DNA of 64,000 nt from Novispirillum itersonii. Its GTDB lineage: Bacteria > Pseudomonadota > Alphaproteobacteria > Rhodospirillales > Rhodospirillaceae. Position 1 is the first letter of the stretch; each line of letters begins with the position of its first letter. The stretch covers positions 62,001-126,000 of the forward strand of contig NZ_JACIIX010000007.1 in the NCBI RefSeq assembly GCF_014205675.1. Direction: 5' to 3'. Under the pieces are notes generated by a model that saw nothing but the letters and a program-made list of their open reading frames with translations, was not told where the DNA came from and ran no database searches. A program made the position numbers and the translations under genes. Positions 42,961 to 52,297 of the stretch are shown here, piece after piece.

Positions 42961-43629
42961 ATGATGGATTTTTCTGCCCTTCTTTCGGCGTTTCCGGCCT
43001 TACAGGCGCTTGATCCGGCGGCGCAGTCCCTGCTGCGCCAGTCGGTGCGGCCGGTGCGGATTCCCGCCGGGACCCGGCTGTTCGCGGACGGGGATCCCTG
43101 TCAGGCCTTCCTGCTGGTGCGGGATGGCTGCGTCCGGGTGCAGAAGGTGGGGGAAAACGGCCGGGAAATCGTGCTGTACCGGGTTGAAGGCGGGCAGACC
43201 TGTGTTCTGACCACCGTCTGCCTGATGGCACACCGCGATTATGGGGCGGAAGGCATTGCCGAGCAGGACATTGACGGTGGCCTGCTTCCGGCCCCAGTGT
43301 TTACCCAGCTTCTGGCCTCCTCGGCAGGGTTCCGCGAGTTTGCCTTCACCGCCTATGCCACCCGGGTCTCCGATCTGCTGATGCTGATCGAGGATGTGGC
43401 CTTTGGCCGCATTGACAGCCGTCTGGCGGCGTTGCTGGTCAACCGCTGCGGTGCCGATGGCGTTGTGGTGGCCACCCATCAGGATCTGGCGGCGGAACTG
43501 GGCAGCGCCCGCGAGGTGATTTCCCGCCAGTTGAAAGAGTTTGAACGGCGGGGCTGGATTGCCCTGCACCGGGGGCGTCTGACCGTTCTGCATCCTGACG
43601 AATTGTCTGCCCTGACCCGGACGGGGTAA
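42961..43629 (+). CDS. Crp/Fnr-family transcriptional regulator
   Basis: A 222-residue regulator with an N-terminal cyclic-nucleotide-type effector domain (IPAGTRLFADGDPCQAFLLVRDGCVRVQK, GREIVLYRVEGGQTCVLTT) and a C-terminal winged helix (VVATHQDLAAELGSAREVISRQLKEFERRGWIALHRGRL). Cysteines do not form the N-terminal Fnr cluster pattern, so it is not an oxygen-sensing Fnr. A small DUF2892 membrane protein follows 117 bp downstream, a pairing often seen in proteobacteria, and is the probable target. Confidence 0.88.
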   Translation: MMDFSALLSAFPALQALDPAAQSLLRQSVRPVRIPAGTRLFADGDPCQAFLLVRDGCVRVQKVGENGREIVLYRVEGGQTCVLTTVCLMAHRDYGAEGIAEQDIDGGLLPAPVFTQLLASSAGFREFAFTAYATRVSDLLMLIEDVAFGRIDSRLAALLVNRCGADGVVVATHQDLAAELGSAREVISRQLKEFERRGWIALHRGRLTVLHPDELSALTRTG

Positions 43630-43746
43630 CACCCTGTTTTCTCCGGCTGTGTGATCAAGTTACCGACAGCGGCCCTGCCGGGCGCGATACTGGCCCCGTC
43701 ATGAACGGACGCCCCGATGCCGGGCGTTCAGTCTTCGGAGGGATCG

Positions 43747-43932
43747 ATGAGCAAGAATGTGGGCGGAATTGACCGGGTGCTGCGGATTGTGGTCGGTCTG
43801 GTGCTGATCGGACTGGCGGTTACCGGAACGGTCGGCTGGTGGGGCTATCTGGGGGCAGTGCCGCTGCTGACCGGCCTGATCGGCTGGTGCCCGGCCTATC
43901 TGCCGCTGGGGATCAAGACCTGCCGGACCTGA
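43747..43932 (+). CDS. DUF2892 small inner-membrane protein
   Basis: A 61-residue protein with two hydrophobic segments and the family pattern NVGGIDRVLRIVVGLVLIGLAVTG and GLIGWCPAYLPLGIKTC. DUF2892 domains also occur fused to rhodanese in YgaP; here it stands alone, with Cys residues in GWCPAY and KTC that might carry sulfur species. Start 43747 follows GGAGGGATCG. The preceding Crp/Fnr gene probably controls it, and a degenerate TGTGA-type box lies at about 43649-43664 in front of a GATACT -10 candidate. Confidence 0.88.
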   Translation: MSKNVGGIDRVLRIVVGLVLIGLAVTGTVGWWGYLGAVPLLTGLIGWCPAYLPLGIKTCRT

Positions 43933-43956
43933 TCCGGCGCAGGTCCCCTGAACAGA

Positions 43957-43994
43957 AAACCGGGCGGGAGTGATCTCCCGCCCGGTTTGTTTTT
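43957..43994 (+). terminator. Bidirectional terminator after DUF2892 gene
   Basis: Perfect 14-bp stem AAACCGGGCGGGAG / CTCCCGCCCGGTTT with a TGAT loop and then GTTTTT. It also lies just past the convergent leucine dehydrogenase stop. Confidence 0.92.
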
Positions 43995-44023
43995 GCTGCA
44001 CCATTGTTGCGCAAAAAAACTGC

Positions 44024-45094
44024 TTATGCGGCCTTGGTGCCCTGTGCCGGACCCGCTGCCTTCAGGGCCGCCAGTTTTTCCTGCGCCAGCATGTCGGCGA
44101 CATCCGCCGTGGTGGCACCGGTGGCCTTGGCACGGGCAAAAATGCTGCTGACGGTGTCGCCGATGGCGGCGGACCGCGCCATGATCGCGGCATGATCGAA
44201 GGTGCCGGTCACTTCGGCGGAGACCGAAATGATCCCCCCGGCGTTGATCACGTAATCCGGGGCATAAAGGATGCCACGCCTGGCCAGTTCGGCGGCCATT
44301 TCGGGAACGCTGAGCTGGTTGTTGGCGGCCCCGGCAATCGCCTTGGCGCGGATTTCGGGGATGCTGCGGGCATTGACGGTGGCCCCGAGGGCGCAGGGGG
44401 CATAGATGTCGCAGTCGGCGGCATGGATCGCCCCGGCATCAACGGCGGTGGCCCCGTGCAGGCGGATCTGTTCGGCAACCTTGTCGCTGTCCAGATCGGC
44501 GACGATCAGCTGCGCCCCTTCCGCCGCCAGATGCTGGCACAGGTACTGGCCGACGTGACCAAGGCCCTGCACGGCAATCTTCAGGCCCTTCAGGTCCGCG
44601 GTACCGGTCAGTTCCCGCGCCGTCGCCTTGATGCCATGGTAGACGCCGAAGGCGGTGAACGGTGACGGGTCCCCGGCACCACCGGTCAGCCCGGCAACGT
44701 GGCGGGTTTCCTGCCCGACCAGAGCCATGTCGGCGGGAGAGGTCCCGACATCCTCGGCAGCGATGTACCGGCCGCTGAGCGCTTCCACCTTGCGGCCAAA
44801 GGCGCGCAGCAGGGCGTCCGACTTATCGGTGCGGGCATTGCCGATGATCACCGACTTGCCGCCGCCCAGCGGCAGACCGGCCATGATGTTCTTATACGTC
44901 ATGCCGCGCGACAGGCGCAGGGCATCAATCACCGCCTCCTCATGGGTGGCGTAGGCCCACATCCGGGTGCCGCCGCAGGCCGGACCGGCAACGGTGGAGT
45001 GCACGGCAATCACGGCGGTCAGGCCGGAGTCGGCATCGCGGGCCAACAGAACCAGTTCGTGGTCGTCAAAGTCTCGGAGCGTGGTGATGTCCAT
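44024..45094 (-). CDS. Leucine dehydrogenase (Glu/Leu/Phe/Val dehydrogenase family)
   Basis: NAD-dependent deaminase of 356 residues converting branched-chain amino acids to 2-oxo acids. The catalytic Lys blocks are SRGMTYKNIMAGLPLGGGKSVI and the NAD site is VQGLGHVGQYLCQHL. PCALGATVN and GAANNQL are also present. Length and GGGKSVIIG favour leucine over glutamate dehydrogenase. ATG 45094 follows GAGGAC. It diverges from a 3-hydroxyacyl-CoA dehydrogenase gene, consistent with a branched-chain catabolic pair. Confidence 0.88.
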   Translation of the reverse strand: MDITTLRDFDDHELVLLARDADSGLTAVIAVHSTVAGPACGGTRMWAYATHEEAVIDALRLSRGMTYKNIMAGLPLGGGKSVIIGNARTDKSDALLRAFGRKVEALSGRYIAAEDVGTSPADMALVGQETRHVAGLTGGAGDPSPFTAFGVYHGIKATARELTGTADLKGLKIAVQGLGHVGQYLCQHLAAEGAQLIVADLDSDKVAEQIRLHGATAVDAGAIHAADCDIYAPCALGATVNARSIPEIRAKAIAGAANNQLSVPEMAAELARRGILYAPDYVINAGGIISVSAEVTGTFDHAAIMARSAAIGDTVSSIFARAKATGATTADVADMLAQEKLAALKAAGPAQGTKAA

Positions 45095-45472
45095 TTTTGG
45101 ATCGTCCTCAGGGGTTGGCCGTCCGCCCTCTGTCCGCCTCTGCCGGGGGGATTTCTGTGGGGCGGGGCAAGCGTTGCAGGTCTTGACTATCGGTAATAAA
45201 ATTACGCGACGCAATTTTATTTCTTGCCCCGTTTTTGCACCTTTATTGCGGCAAAACCGTTCATGCGCTTCAAAAATGACGCGGCGGGCCGGGAGGGGCC
45301 AAACCACAAAAAAGCGGTCCGGCTTTCCGTGGCGTCACCGTGTACATTCCCCGCTGATCTGCATACAGTCGGCGGATGGGGCCATCGGGACCCCGTCATC
45401 AAAAAAATCCCCGCCAGAGGCCTGTTGCTGCGGCCTTTTCCCGGGGCAGCCGAGTATGGGAGCGAGACAATC
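45095..45472. promoter_or_regulatory. Divergent control region with a 9-bp palindrome
   Basis: About 380 bp between divergent genes. A perfect inverted repeat, AATAAAATT (45195-45203) and AATTTTATT (45213-45221), surrounds ACGCGACGC. The region from 45180 to 45270 is AT-rich and contains TTGACT at 45183-45188 as a possible -35. The symmetric site could bind an Lrp/AsnC, GntR or MarR-type regulator acting on both promoters. Confidence 0.6.
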
Positions 45473-46237
45473 ATGGACGTTAAAGGGCTTGCTGCAATCG
45501 TCACCGGCGGGGCGTCCGGTCTGGGCCGCGCCACGGCGGAAGCGTTGATCGCTGCCGGGGCCAAGGTCACCCTCCTCGACGTGCAGGAAGAAAAGCTGAA
45601 GGCCACCGCTGCCGAAATCGGCGCGGTCGCGGCTGTCTGCGATGTCACCAGCCCGGAGTCGGTGCAGGCGGCGCTGGCGGTGGCGCGGGAGGCCAACGGC
45701 CCGGTGCGCATCAACGTCAACTGCGCCGGGGTGGTGCATGGCGGGCGCATCGTCGGCAAGAACGGCCCGATGGATCTGGCCGGGTTTGCCCGGACCATCC
45801 AGATCAATCTGGTCGGCACCTTCAACGTCATGAGCCAGTGTGCCGCCGAAATGATGACGCAGGACGTGCTGAACGCGGATAACGAGCGCGGTCTGGTGGT
45901 CAACACCGCCTCCATCGCCGCGTTTGACGGCCAGATCGGGCAGGCGGCCTATTCGGCCTCCAAGGGCGGGGTTGCTTCCCTCAGCCTGCCGGCGGCGCGG
46001 GAATTCGCCCCCAAGGGGATCCGGGTGATGTGCATTGCCCCCGGCCTGTTTGAAACCCCGATGATGACCGGCCTGCCGCCGGATGTGTACGACAGCCTGA
46101 TCGCCAAGACCCTGTTCCCGGGCCGCCTCGGCAAGGCCTCGGAATATGGCCGCATGGTGGTGCAGATTGCCGCCAATCCGATGCTGAACGGCGAATGTAT
46201 CCGTCTGGATGGTGCCCTGCGCCTTGAGCCGCGCTGA
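45473..46237 (+). CDS. SDR-family 3-hydroxyacyl-CoA dehydrogenase (type-II-like)
   Basis: A 254-residue short-chain dehydrogenase. The NAD site is VTGGASGLGRATAE, the catalytic residues lie in NTASIAAFDGQ and AAYSASKGG, and the C-terminal ASEYGRMVVQIAANPMLNGECIRLDGALR is typical of HSD17B10-like 3-hydroxyacyl-CoA dehydrogenases, which act on 2-methyl-3-hydroxybutyryl-CoA in isoleucine breakdown and on fatty acids. ATG 45473 is used; the frame is open upstream through the promoter region. Divergent partner: leucine dehydrogenase. Confidence 0.87.
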   Translation: MDVKGLAAIVTGGASGLGRATAEALIAAGAKVTLLDVQEEKLKATAAEIGAVAAVCDVTSPESVQAALAVAREANGPVRINVNCAGVVHGGRIVGKNGPMDLAGFARTIQINLVGTFNVMSQCAAEMMTQDVLNADNERGLVVNTASIAAFDGQIGQAAYSASKGGVASLSLPAAREFAPKGIRVMCIAPGLFETPMMTGLPPDVYDSLIAKTLFPGRLGKASEYGRMVVQIAANPMLNGECIRLDGALRLEPR

Positions 46238-48379
<2,142 letters not shown>

Positions 48380-48390
48380 GGGGGACGGGG

Positions 48391-49155
48391 GTGATCCCGC
48401 TGCGGATCGTCGTGACCCGCCCGCAGGAGGATGCCGCCCGCACGGCGGCGGTCCTGCGCGGGATGGGGCATGAGGTTCTGATTGAGCCGCTGCTGACCGT
48501 TCAGCCGCTGGAGGTGCCCCTGCCGCCGCCGCAGGCGGTGGGGGGGCTGCTGCTGACCAGTGCCAACGGGGTCAGGATGCTGGACCGCGCCGCCGGGGCT
48601 CTGCCGCCGCCGCAGGCACAGGCCCTGCGCAGCCTGCCCGCCTATGCGGTGGGGGATCAGACCGCGCGTGCCCTGCGGGAATGCGGGTTCCATACTGTTC
48701 TTTCCGCCGATGGGGATGTCGGGGTGCTGGCCGCTCTGGTCCGCCGTGTGCATCCGGCGGACGGCCTGCCGCTGCTGCATGTGGCAGGCAGCGACCGCGC
48801 CGGGGATCTGACCGCCCTGCTGGCCCCGGAATATCCGGTGCAGCGGGTGGTGCTGTACCGGGCCGAGACCGCAACGGTATTCAGCCCGGCTTTTCAGCAG
48901 GCGCTGTCCGGTGGGGCGGTGGACGCGGTGCTGCTGTATTCGCCACGGACGGCGGTGACCTTTGCCACCCTGATTGACGCCTGCGGGGGGAGAGACCATT
49001 TGAGGGTCGTCACAGCCGCCTGTCTTAGTCATACTGTGGCAAAATCCTTGGATGGCCTGCCGTTTCAGGCGGTCCGCGTGGCCGGACAGCCCCGGCAGGA
49101 CGCGCTTCTGGCCCTGCTGGAAGACGTGGCGCAGATGAAAAAGGGGAGCACATGA
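48391..49155 (+). CDS. hemD: Uroporphyrinogen-III synthase
   Basis: Closes and rearranges hydroxymethylbilane to uroporphyrinogen III. The 254-residue protein is poorly conserved, as usual for HemD, but shows IVVTRPQEDAARTAAVLRGMGHE, LLTSANGVRML, AYAVGDQTARALRECGF, LLHVAGSDRAGDL, VLYRAE and VLLYSPRTAVTFATL. GTG 48391 lies just after GGGGGACGGGG and 11 bp after hemC. The C-terminus overlaps the next gene by 4 bp (ATGA). Confidence 0.9.
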   Translation: MIPLRIVVTRPQEDAARTAAVLRGMGHEVLIEPLLTVQPLEVPLPPPQAVGGLLLTSANGVRMLDRAAGALPPPQAQALRSLPAYAVGDQTARALRECGFHTVLSADGDVGVLAALVRRVHPADGLPLLHVAGSDRAGDLTALLAPEYPVQRVVLYRAETATVFSPAFQQALSGGAVDAVLLYSPRTAVTFATLIDACGGRDHLRVVTAACLSHTVAKSLDGLPFQAVRVAGQPRQDALLALLEDVAQMKKGST

Positions 49156-50315
49156 GCGACAGCACCGCCGCCGCCGGGGGCAAGGACCCCGCCGTCACGA
49201 CCCCGGATCCGTCGGTGGCTGAGGCCGCCGCCGCTGCGAAACCGTCCCGGCGCGGGCGGACCATTGTGATCAGCACGGTCGCCGGGGCCTTTGTGCTGCT
49301 GGGCGGATGGGCGTCCCTGCCGTGGTGGGCGCCATCGTTGCCGGGCCCGCTGGGCACGGTGGCGCTGCGGCTGATGCCGCCACGCCCGGTGGATCCGCAG
49401 GTCGCCGCCCTGACGGGGCAGGTCGAGAGCCTGTCCGCCGTGGTGGCCCGGTTGCAGGCGCAGCAGGAGCAGATGCAGGCGGCCCTGCGGGCGGCGGCGG
49501 CTGCCCCGGCTCCGGCTCCTGTCGGCGGGGAACGGCTGACGGCGCTGGAAGCCATGGTCGCCGATCTGGCCGATAAGGCTCCCGGCGCGATGGCGGGCGA
49601 GCTTCAGGCCCTGTCAGCCCGGGTGGAGGAGCTGGCGGCCAGCCGGGCCCCGGCCTCGGCGCTGCTGACGCTGGGTGACCGGGTGACGGAGGTGGAGGCG
49701 CTGGCCCGCAAGGCGGTCAGCCGTCAGGACCGGGCGCTGGCCCTGTTGCTGGCGGTGGTGCAGCTGCGCGAGGCGCTGGATGCCGGGCGCCCCTATGCGG
49801 TGGCGCTGAAGACGGTGCAGGCGGTGGCCCCGGCGACGCTGGACGTGAAGACCCTGACCGCAGACTTCGCGGTATTTGCCGAAGATGGGCTGACCACCCA
49901 GTCGGTGCTGGAACAGTCCCTGTCGGAACAGGCGGCGGATATCGTCCGGGCCGCGGCCCTGCCGGAAGACACCACCGCATGGTGGAGTCAGGCGCTGGAG
50001 CAGATTGCCGGACTGATCTCGATCCGGCGGCTTGATGGCCCGACCGAAGGGGACAGCGTGGCGACGATTGTCAGCCGGGCCCAGACGGCGATGGCGGAAG
50101 GATCGCTGTCGGTGGCGGTGGACGAACTGTCCCGCCTGACCGGGCGTCCGGCGCAGGAGGCGGATGGCTGGATGCAGCGGGCGAAGGCCCGTCTCGCCGC
50201 CGATGCGGTGACCGGTGATCTGGTCAATGAAGGTCTGGCCCGTCTGGCGGCGGAAACCTCTGTCGGGCAGACCCCGGGTCTTCCGACCGGGGCCTCCTCC
50301 GGCAACGGAGGCTGA
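49152..50315 (+). CDS. Mitofilin (Mic60)-like inner-membrane protein
   Basis: A 387-residue protein with one transmembrane helix (VISTVAGAFVLLGGWASLPWW) after an Ala-rich cytoplasmic tail, then a long periplasmic coiled coil (VAALTGQVESLSAVVARLQAQQEQMQAALR) and a C-terminal helical domain (LLLAVVQLREALDAGRPYAVALKTVQ). This layout and the place between hemD and hemY mark the alphaproteobacterial mitofilin homologue, thought to organise inner-membrane structure. It was formerly called HemX-like in this position. Coupled to hemD by a 4-bp overlap. Confidence 0.88.
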   Translation: MSDSTAAAGGKDPAVTTPDPSVAEAAAAAKPSRRGRTIVISTVAGAFVLLGGWASLPWWAPSLPGPLGTVALRLMPPRPVDPQVAALTGQVESLSAVVARLQAQQEQMQAALRAAAAAPAPAPVGGERLTALEAMVADLADKAPGAMAGELQALSARVEELAASRAPASALLTLGDRVTEVEALARKAVSRQDRALALLLAVVQLREALDAGRPYAVALKTVQAVAPATLDVKTLTADFAVFAEDGLTTQSVLEQSLSEQAADIVRAAALPEDTTAWWSQALEQIAGLISIRRLDGPTEGDSVATIVSRAQTAMAEGSLSVAVDELSRLTGRPAQEADGWMQRAKARLAADAVTGDLVNEGLARLAAETSVGQTPGLPTGASSGNGG

Positions 50316-50319
50316 CGGC

Positions 50320-51507
50320 ATGCGGCGGTTCGGACTGTTTATAGCCGCGCTGGCGGCGATTATCACCGTTTCGGTCTGGCTGGCGGATAATCCCGGCAGC
50401 GTCACCCTGCACTGGCTGGGCTGGCGGCTGGATACCGGGGTGCCGGTGCTGCTGCTGTTTTTCCTGCTGTGCCTGATCGTGGTCCTTGTCCTGCTGCGGC
50501 TGGTCCGGGGTGTCCTCGGGCTGGGGCAGGCGCTGGGGACCCGGCTGGACCGCCGTCGTGCCCGGGGCGGGCAGGCGGCGCTGGTTCAGGGCTTTGCCGC
50601 CCTTCAGGCCGGGGATACCCGCACCGCCCTGAAGATGGCGGAAACAGCGTCGTCGCGGCTGAAGCAGGATGCGGCCTCGCGGCTGCTGACGGCGGAGGCC
50701 TCCCGGCTGTCCGGCCGGATGACGGTGGCGCGGGAACAGTTTGAATACCTGATGGGCGATACCGGCATGGAGCTGGCGGCCCTGCGCGGCCTGTGTCTTC
50801 TGGCCGATGCCGAAGGCAACCCTGAGGCGGCGGTGCAGTGGGCGCGGCGGGCGCTGGAGAAGGAACCGGCGCTGGACTGGGCCCGCCAGCGGGTTGTGGA
50901 CGGGTTGAGCCAGAGCGGGCAGTGGGATGCGGCGATCCGTGCCGTGCAGGCGGCCCGCCGCTCCGGCGGACTGACGGAAGAGGATGCCCACCGCCGCAGT
51001 GCCGAACTGCTGACGGCACAGGCCGGGGCGGCGCTGGATGCCGGGCAGCCGGGGGTGGCGGTCAAGGCCCTCCGGAAGGCGCTGGAGGAGCATGATCCGC
51101 GCCACCGTCCGGCGGCGTTGTTGCTGATCAGGGCGTTACAGGCGGACGGATCGGTGAAAAAGGCGGCTGAGGCGGCGGTGTCGTTCTGGCGGACCGGGCC
51201 GCATGCGGATCTGGCGGCGGCCTATATGGCGCTGTTTGCCGGGGAGGATGCGCTGAAGCGGGTGGCCCATGCCGAAAAGCTGGCGGAGGCCAACCCGGAG
51301 CATCCGGAAAGCCGTCTGCTGGTGGCGCAGCAGGCTCTGGCCGCCACGCTGTGGGGACAGGCGCGGTCCCGCCTGAAGCCCCTGCTGGAGACCACACCCC
51401 CCAACCGGCGGGCCTGCCTGCTGATGGCCGATATCGAGGACAGTGAAACCGGCGACGGCGCGGCAACCCTGCGCTGGATGCGTCTGGCGGTTGCGGCGGA
51501 GTCGTGA
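50320..51507 (+). CDS. hemY: HemY-type TPR membrane protein
   Basis: A 395-residue inner-membrane protein with two N-terminal hydrophobic helices (LFIAALAAIITVSVWLA and VPVLLLFFLLCLIVVLVLL) with NPGSVTLHWLGWRLDTG between them, the HemY-N signature. The rest is TPR-like repeats (AVQWARRALEKEPALDWA, AAIRAVQAARRSGG, SRLKPLLETTPPNRRACLLMADIE). Its role in heme synthesis is unclear. It starts 4 bp after the mitofilin stop and ends the operon. A tandem repeat lies directly after the stop. Confidence 0.88.
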   Translation: MRRFGLFIAALAAIITVSVWLADNPGSVTLHWLGWRLDTGVPVLLLFFLLCLIVVLVLLRLVRGVLGLGQALGTRLDRRRARGGQAALVQGFAALQAGDTRTALKMAETASSRLKQDAASRLLTAEASRLSGRMTVAREQFEYLMGDTGMELAALRGLCLLADAEGNPEAAVQWARRALEKEPALDWARQRVVDGLSQSGQWDAAIRAVQAARRSGGLTEEDAHRRSAELLTAQAGAALDAGQPGVAVKALRKALEEHDPRHRPAALLLIRALQADGSVKKAAEAAVSFWRTGPHADLAAAYMALFAGEDALKRVAHAEKLAEANPEHPESRLLVAQQALAATLWGQARSRLKPLLETTPPNRRACLLMADIEDSETGDGAATLRWMRLAVAAES

Positions 51508-51520
51508 CCGGGGCAGAGTT

Positions 51521-51602
51521 TTTTGGGTCCGGGTCTTTTGGGTCCGGGTCTTTTGGGTCCGGGTCTTTTGGGTCCGGGTCTTTTGGGTCCGGGTCTTTTG
51601 GG
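51521..51602 (+). repeat. Perfect 15-bp tandem repeat, five copies plus partial
   Basis: TTTTGGGTCCGGGTC occurs five times without a mismatch (51521-51595), followed by TTTTGGG. It begins 14 bp after the hemY stop and ends just before a terminator. Since 15 is a multiple of three, every frame reads a pentapeptide repeat, but no start signal makes it a coding region. Perfect identity suggests recent slippage, so copy number may vary between strains. Confidence 0.97.
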
Positions 51603-51607
51603 ACATA

Positions 51608-51642
51608 AAAGAAACGGCGGCCTTCGGTGCCGCCGTTTCTTT
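51608..51642 (+). terminator. Bidirectional terminator after the tandem repeat
   Basis: Perfect stem AAAGAAACGGCGGC / GCCGCCGTTTCTTT with a CTTCGGT loop, between convergent hemY and the small membrane protein gene. Confidence 0.88.
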
Positions 51643-51661
51643 AGGCCGGACAGTCTGCGCT

Positions 51662-52051
51662 TCAGCGGCAGCGGGCGATGGCCACCACGGTCAGCGCGGC
51701 GGCGAAGGCCCCGGGGTCGGCATTGTAGAAGGCCAGCGCGAAGGTGGAGGTCACCACCGCCGGGATCACCGTCACCCCCTTGGGGCGGAGCACGGCAAGG
51801 GCCGACACCGCAATGGCCACCCAGGCAAAAACCTTGCGGTACATCAGCTCTCCCAGCACCGGCCGCAGAGTGCAGTCCAGCCCCTTCGCCCCCAGCGCAC
51901 AGGCCTCGGCGGCGGCATCATTGTGCAGCCAGGCATATTTGCCCCACACCATCAGGGCGGCGCAGGCGATGGCGAACAGGGCGTAGGACAGGGGACGGCC
52001 GGAGAGGCACCGGGGGCCGGGCATCGGGGTCGGCTGGGGGACAGAGGTCAC
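51662..52051 (-). CDS. Small hypothetical membrane protein
   Basis: A protein of about 129 residues with four hydrophobic segments (ALFAIACAALMVWGKYAW, VFAWVAIAVSALAVL, VIPAVVTSTFALAFY, FAAALTVVAIA). A pair of Cys residues (ACALGAKGLDC) lies in the loop after the first helix and could form a disulfide in the periplasm. I prefer the GTG at 52051 with AAGGA about 10 bp upstream; the ATG at 52024 has no ribosome site. Family not recognised. It diverges from the AAA+ gene. Confidence 0.6.
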   Translation of the reverse strand: MTSVPQPTPMPGPRCLSGRPLSYALFAIACAALMVWGKYAWLHNDAAAEACALGAKGLDCTLRPVLGELMYRKVFAWVAIAVSALAVLRPKGVTVIPAVVTSTFALAFYNADPGAFAAALTVVAIARCR

Positions 52052-52297
52052 GGCGGGGTGTCCTTGCTGCGGTGGGCGGGGTGGGCCGGGCCCGGGAGGG
52101 GACCGGCGGACCAGATCCCTCCCTCTACCTGAAAACCGGCGGCGGTGCCACTGGTTGCTGCACCGGCAAATTTCCCCTAAAGTCCGCCGGAGAAGGGCGA
52201 GGTGTGTGATGTCTGTCATTTCCCGGTGTCGTGGCCTCTGCTTAGGGCGGCCTGTTCCGGGGTGTGGCGGGACTCTGGCAGGATTGAAAGTCTGGGG

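Noticed and set aside
51521-51602. CRISPR array
   Set aside because: The units are 15 bp, directly adjacent with no spacers, and no cas genes are present.
51443-51606. Pentapeptide-repeat peptides read from the 15-bp repeat on either strand
   Set aside because: The repeat length being a multiple of three forces a pentapeptide repeat in any frame. There is no start signal, and it lies between a stop codon and a terminator.
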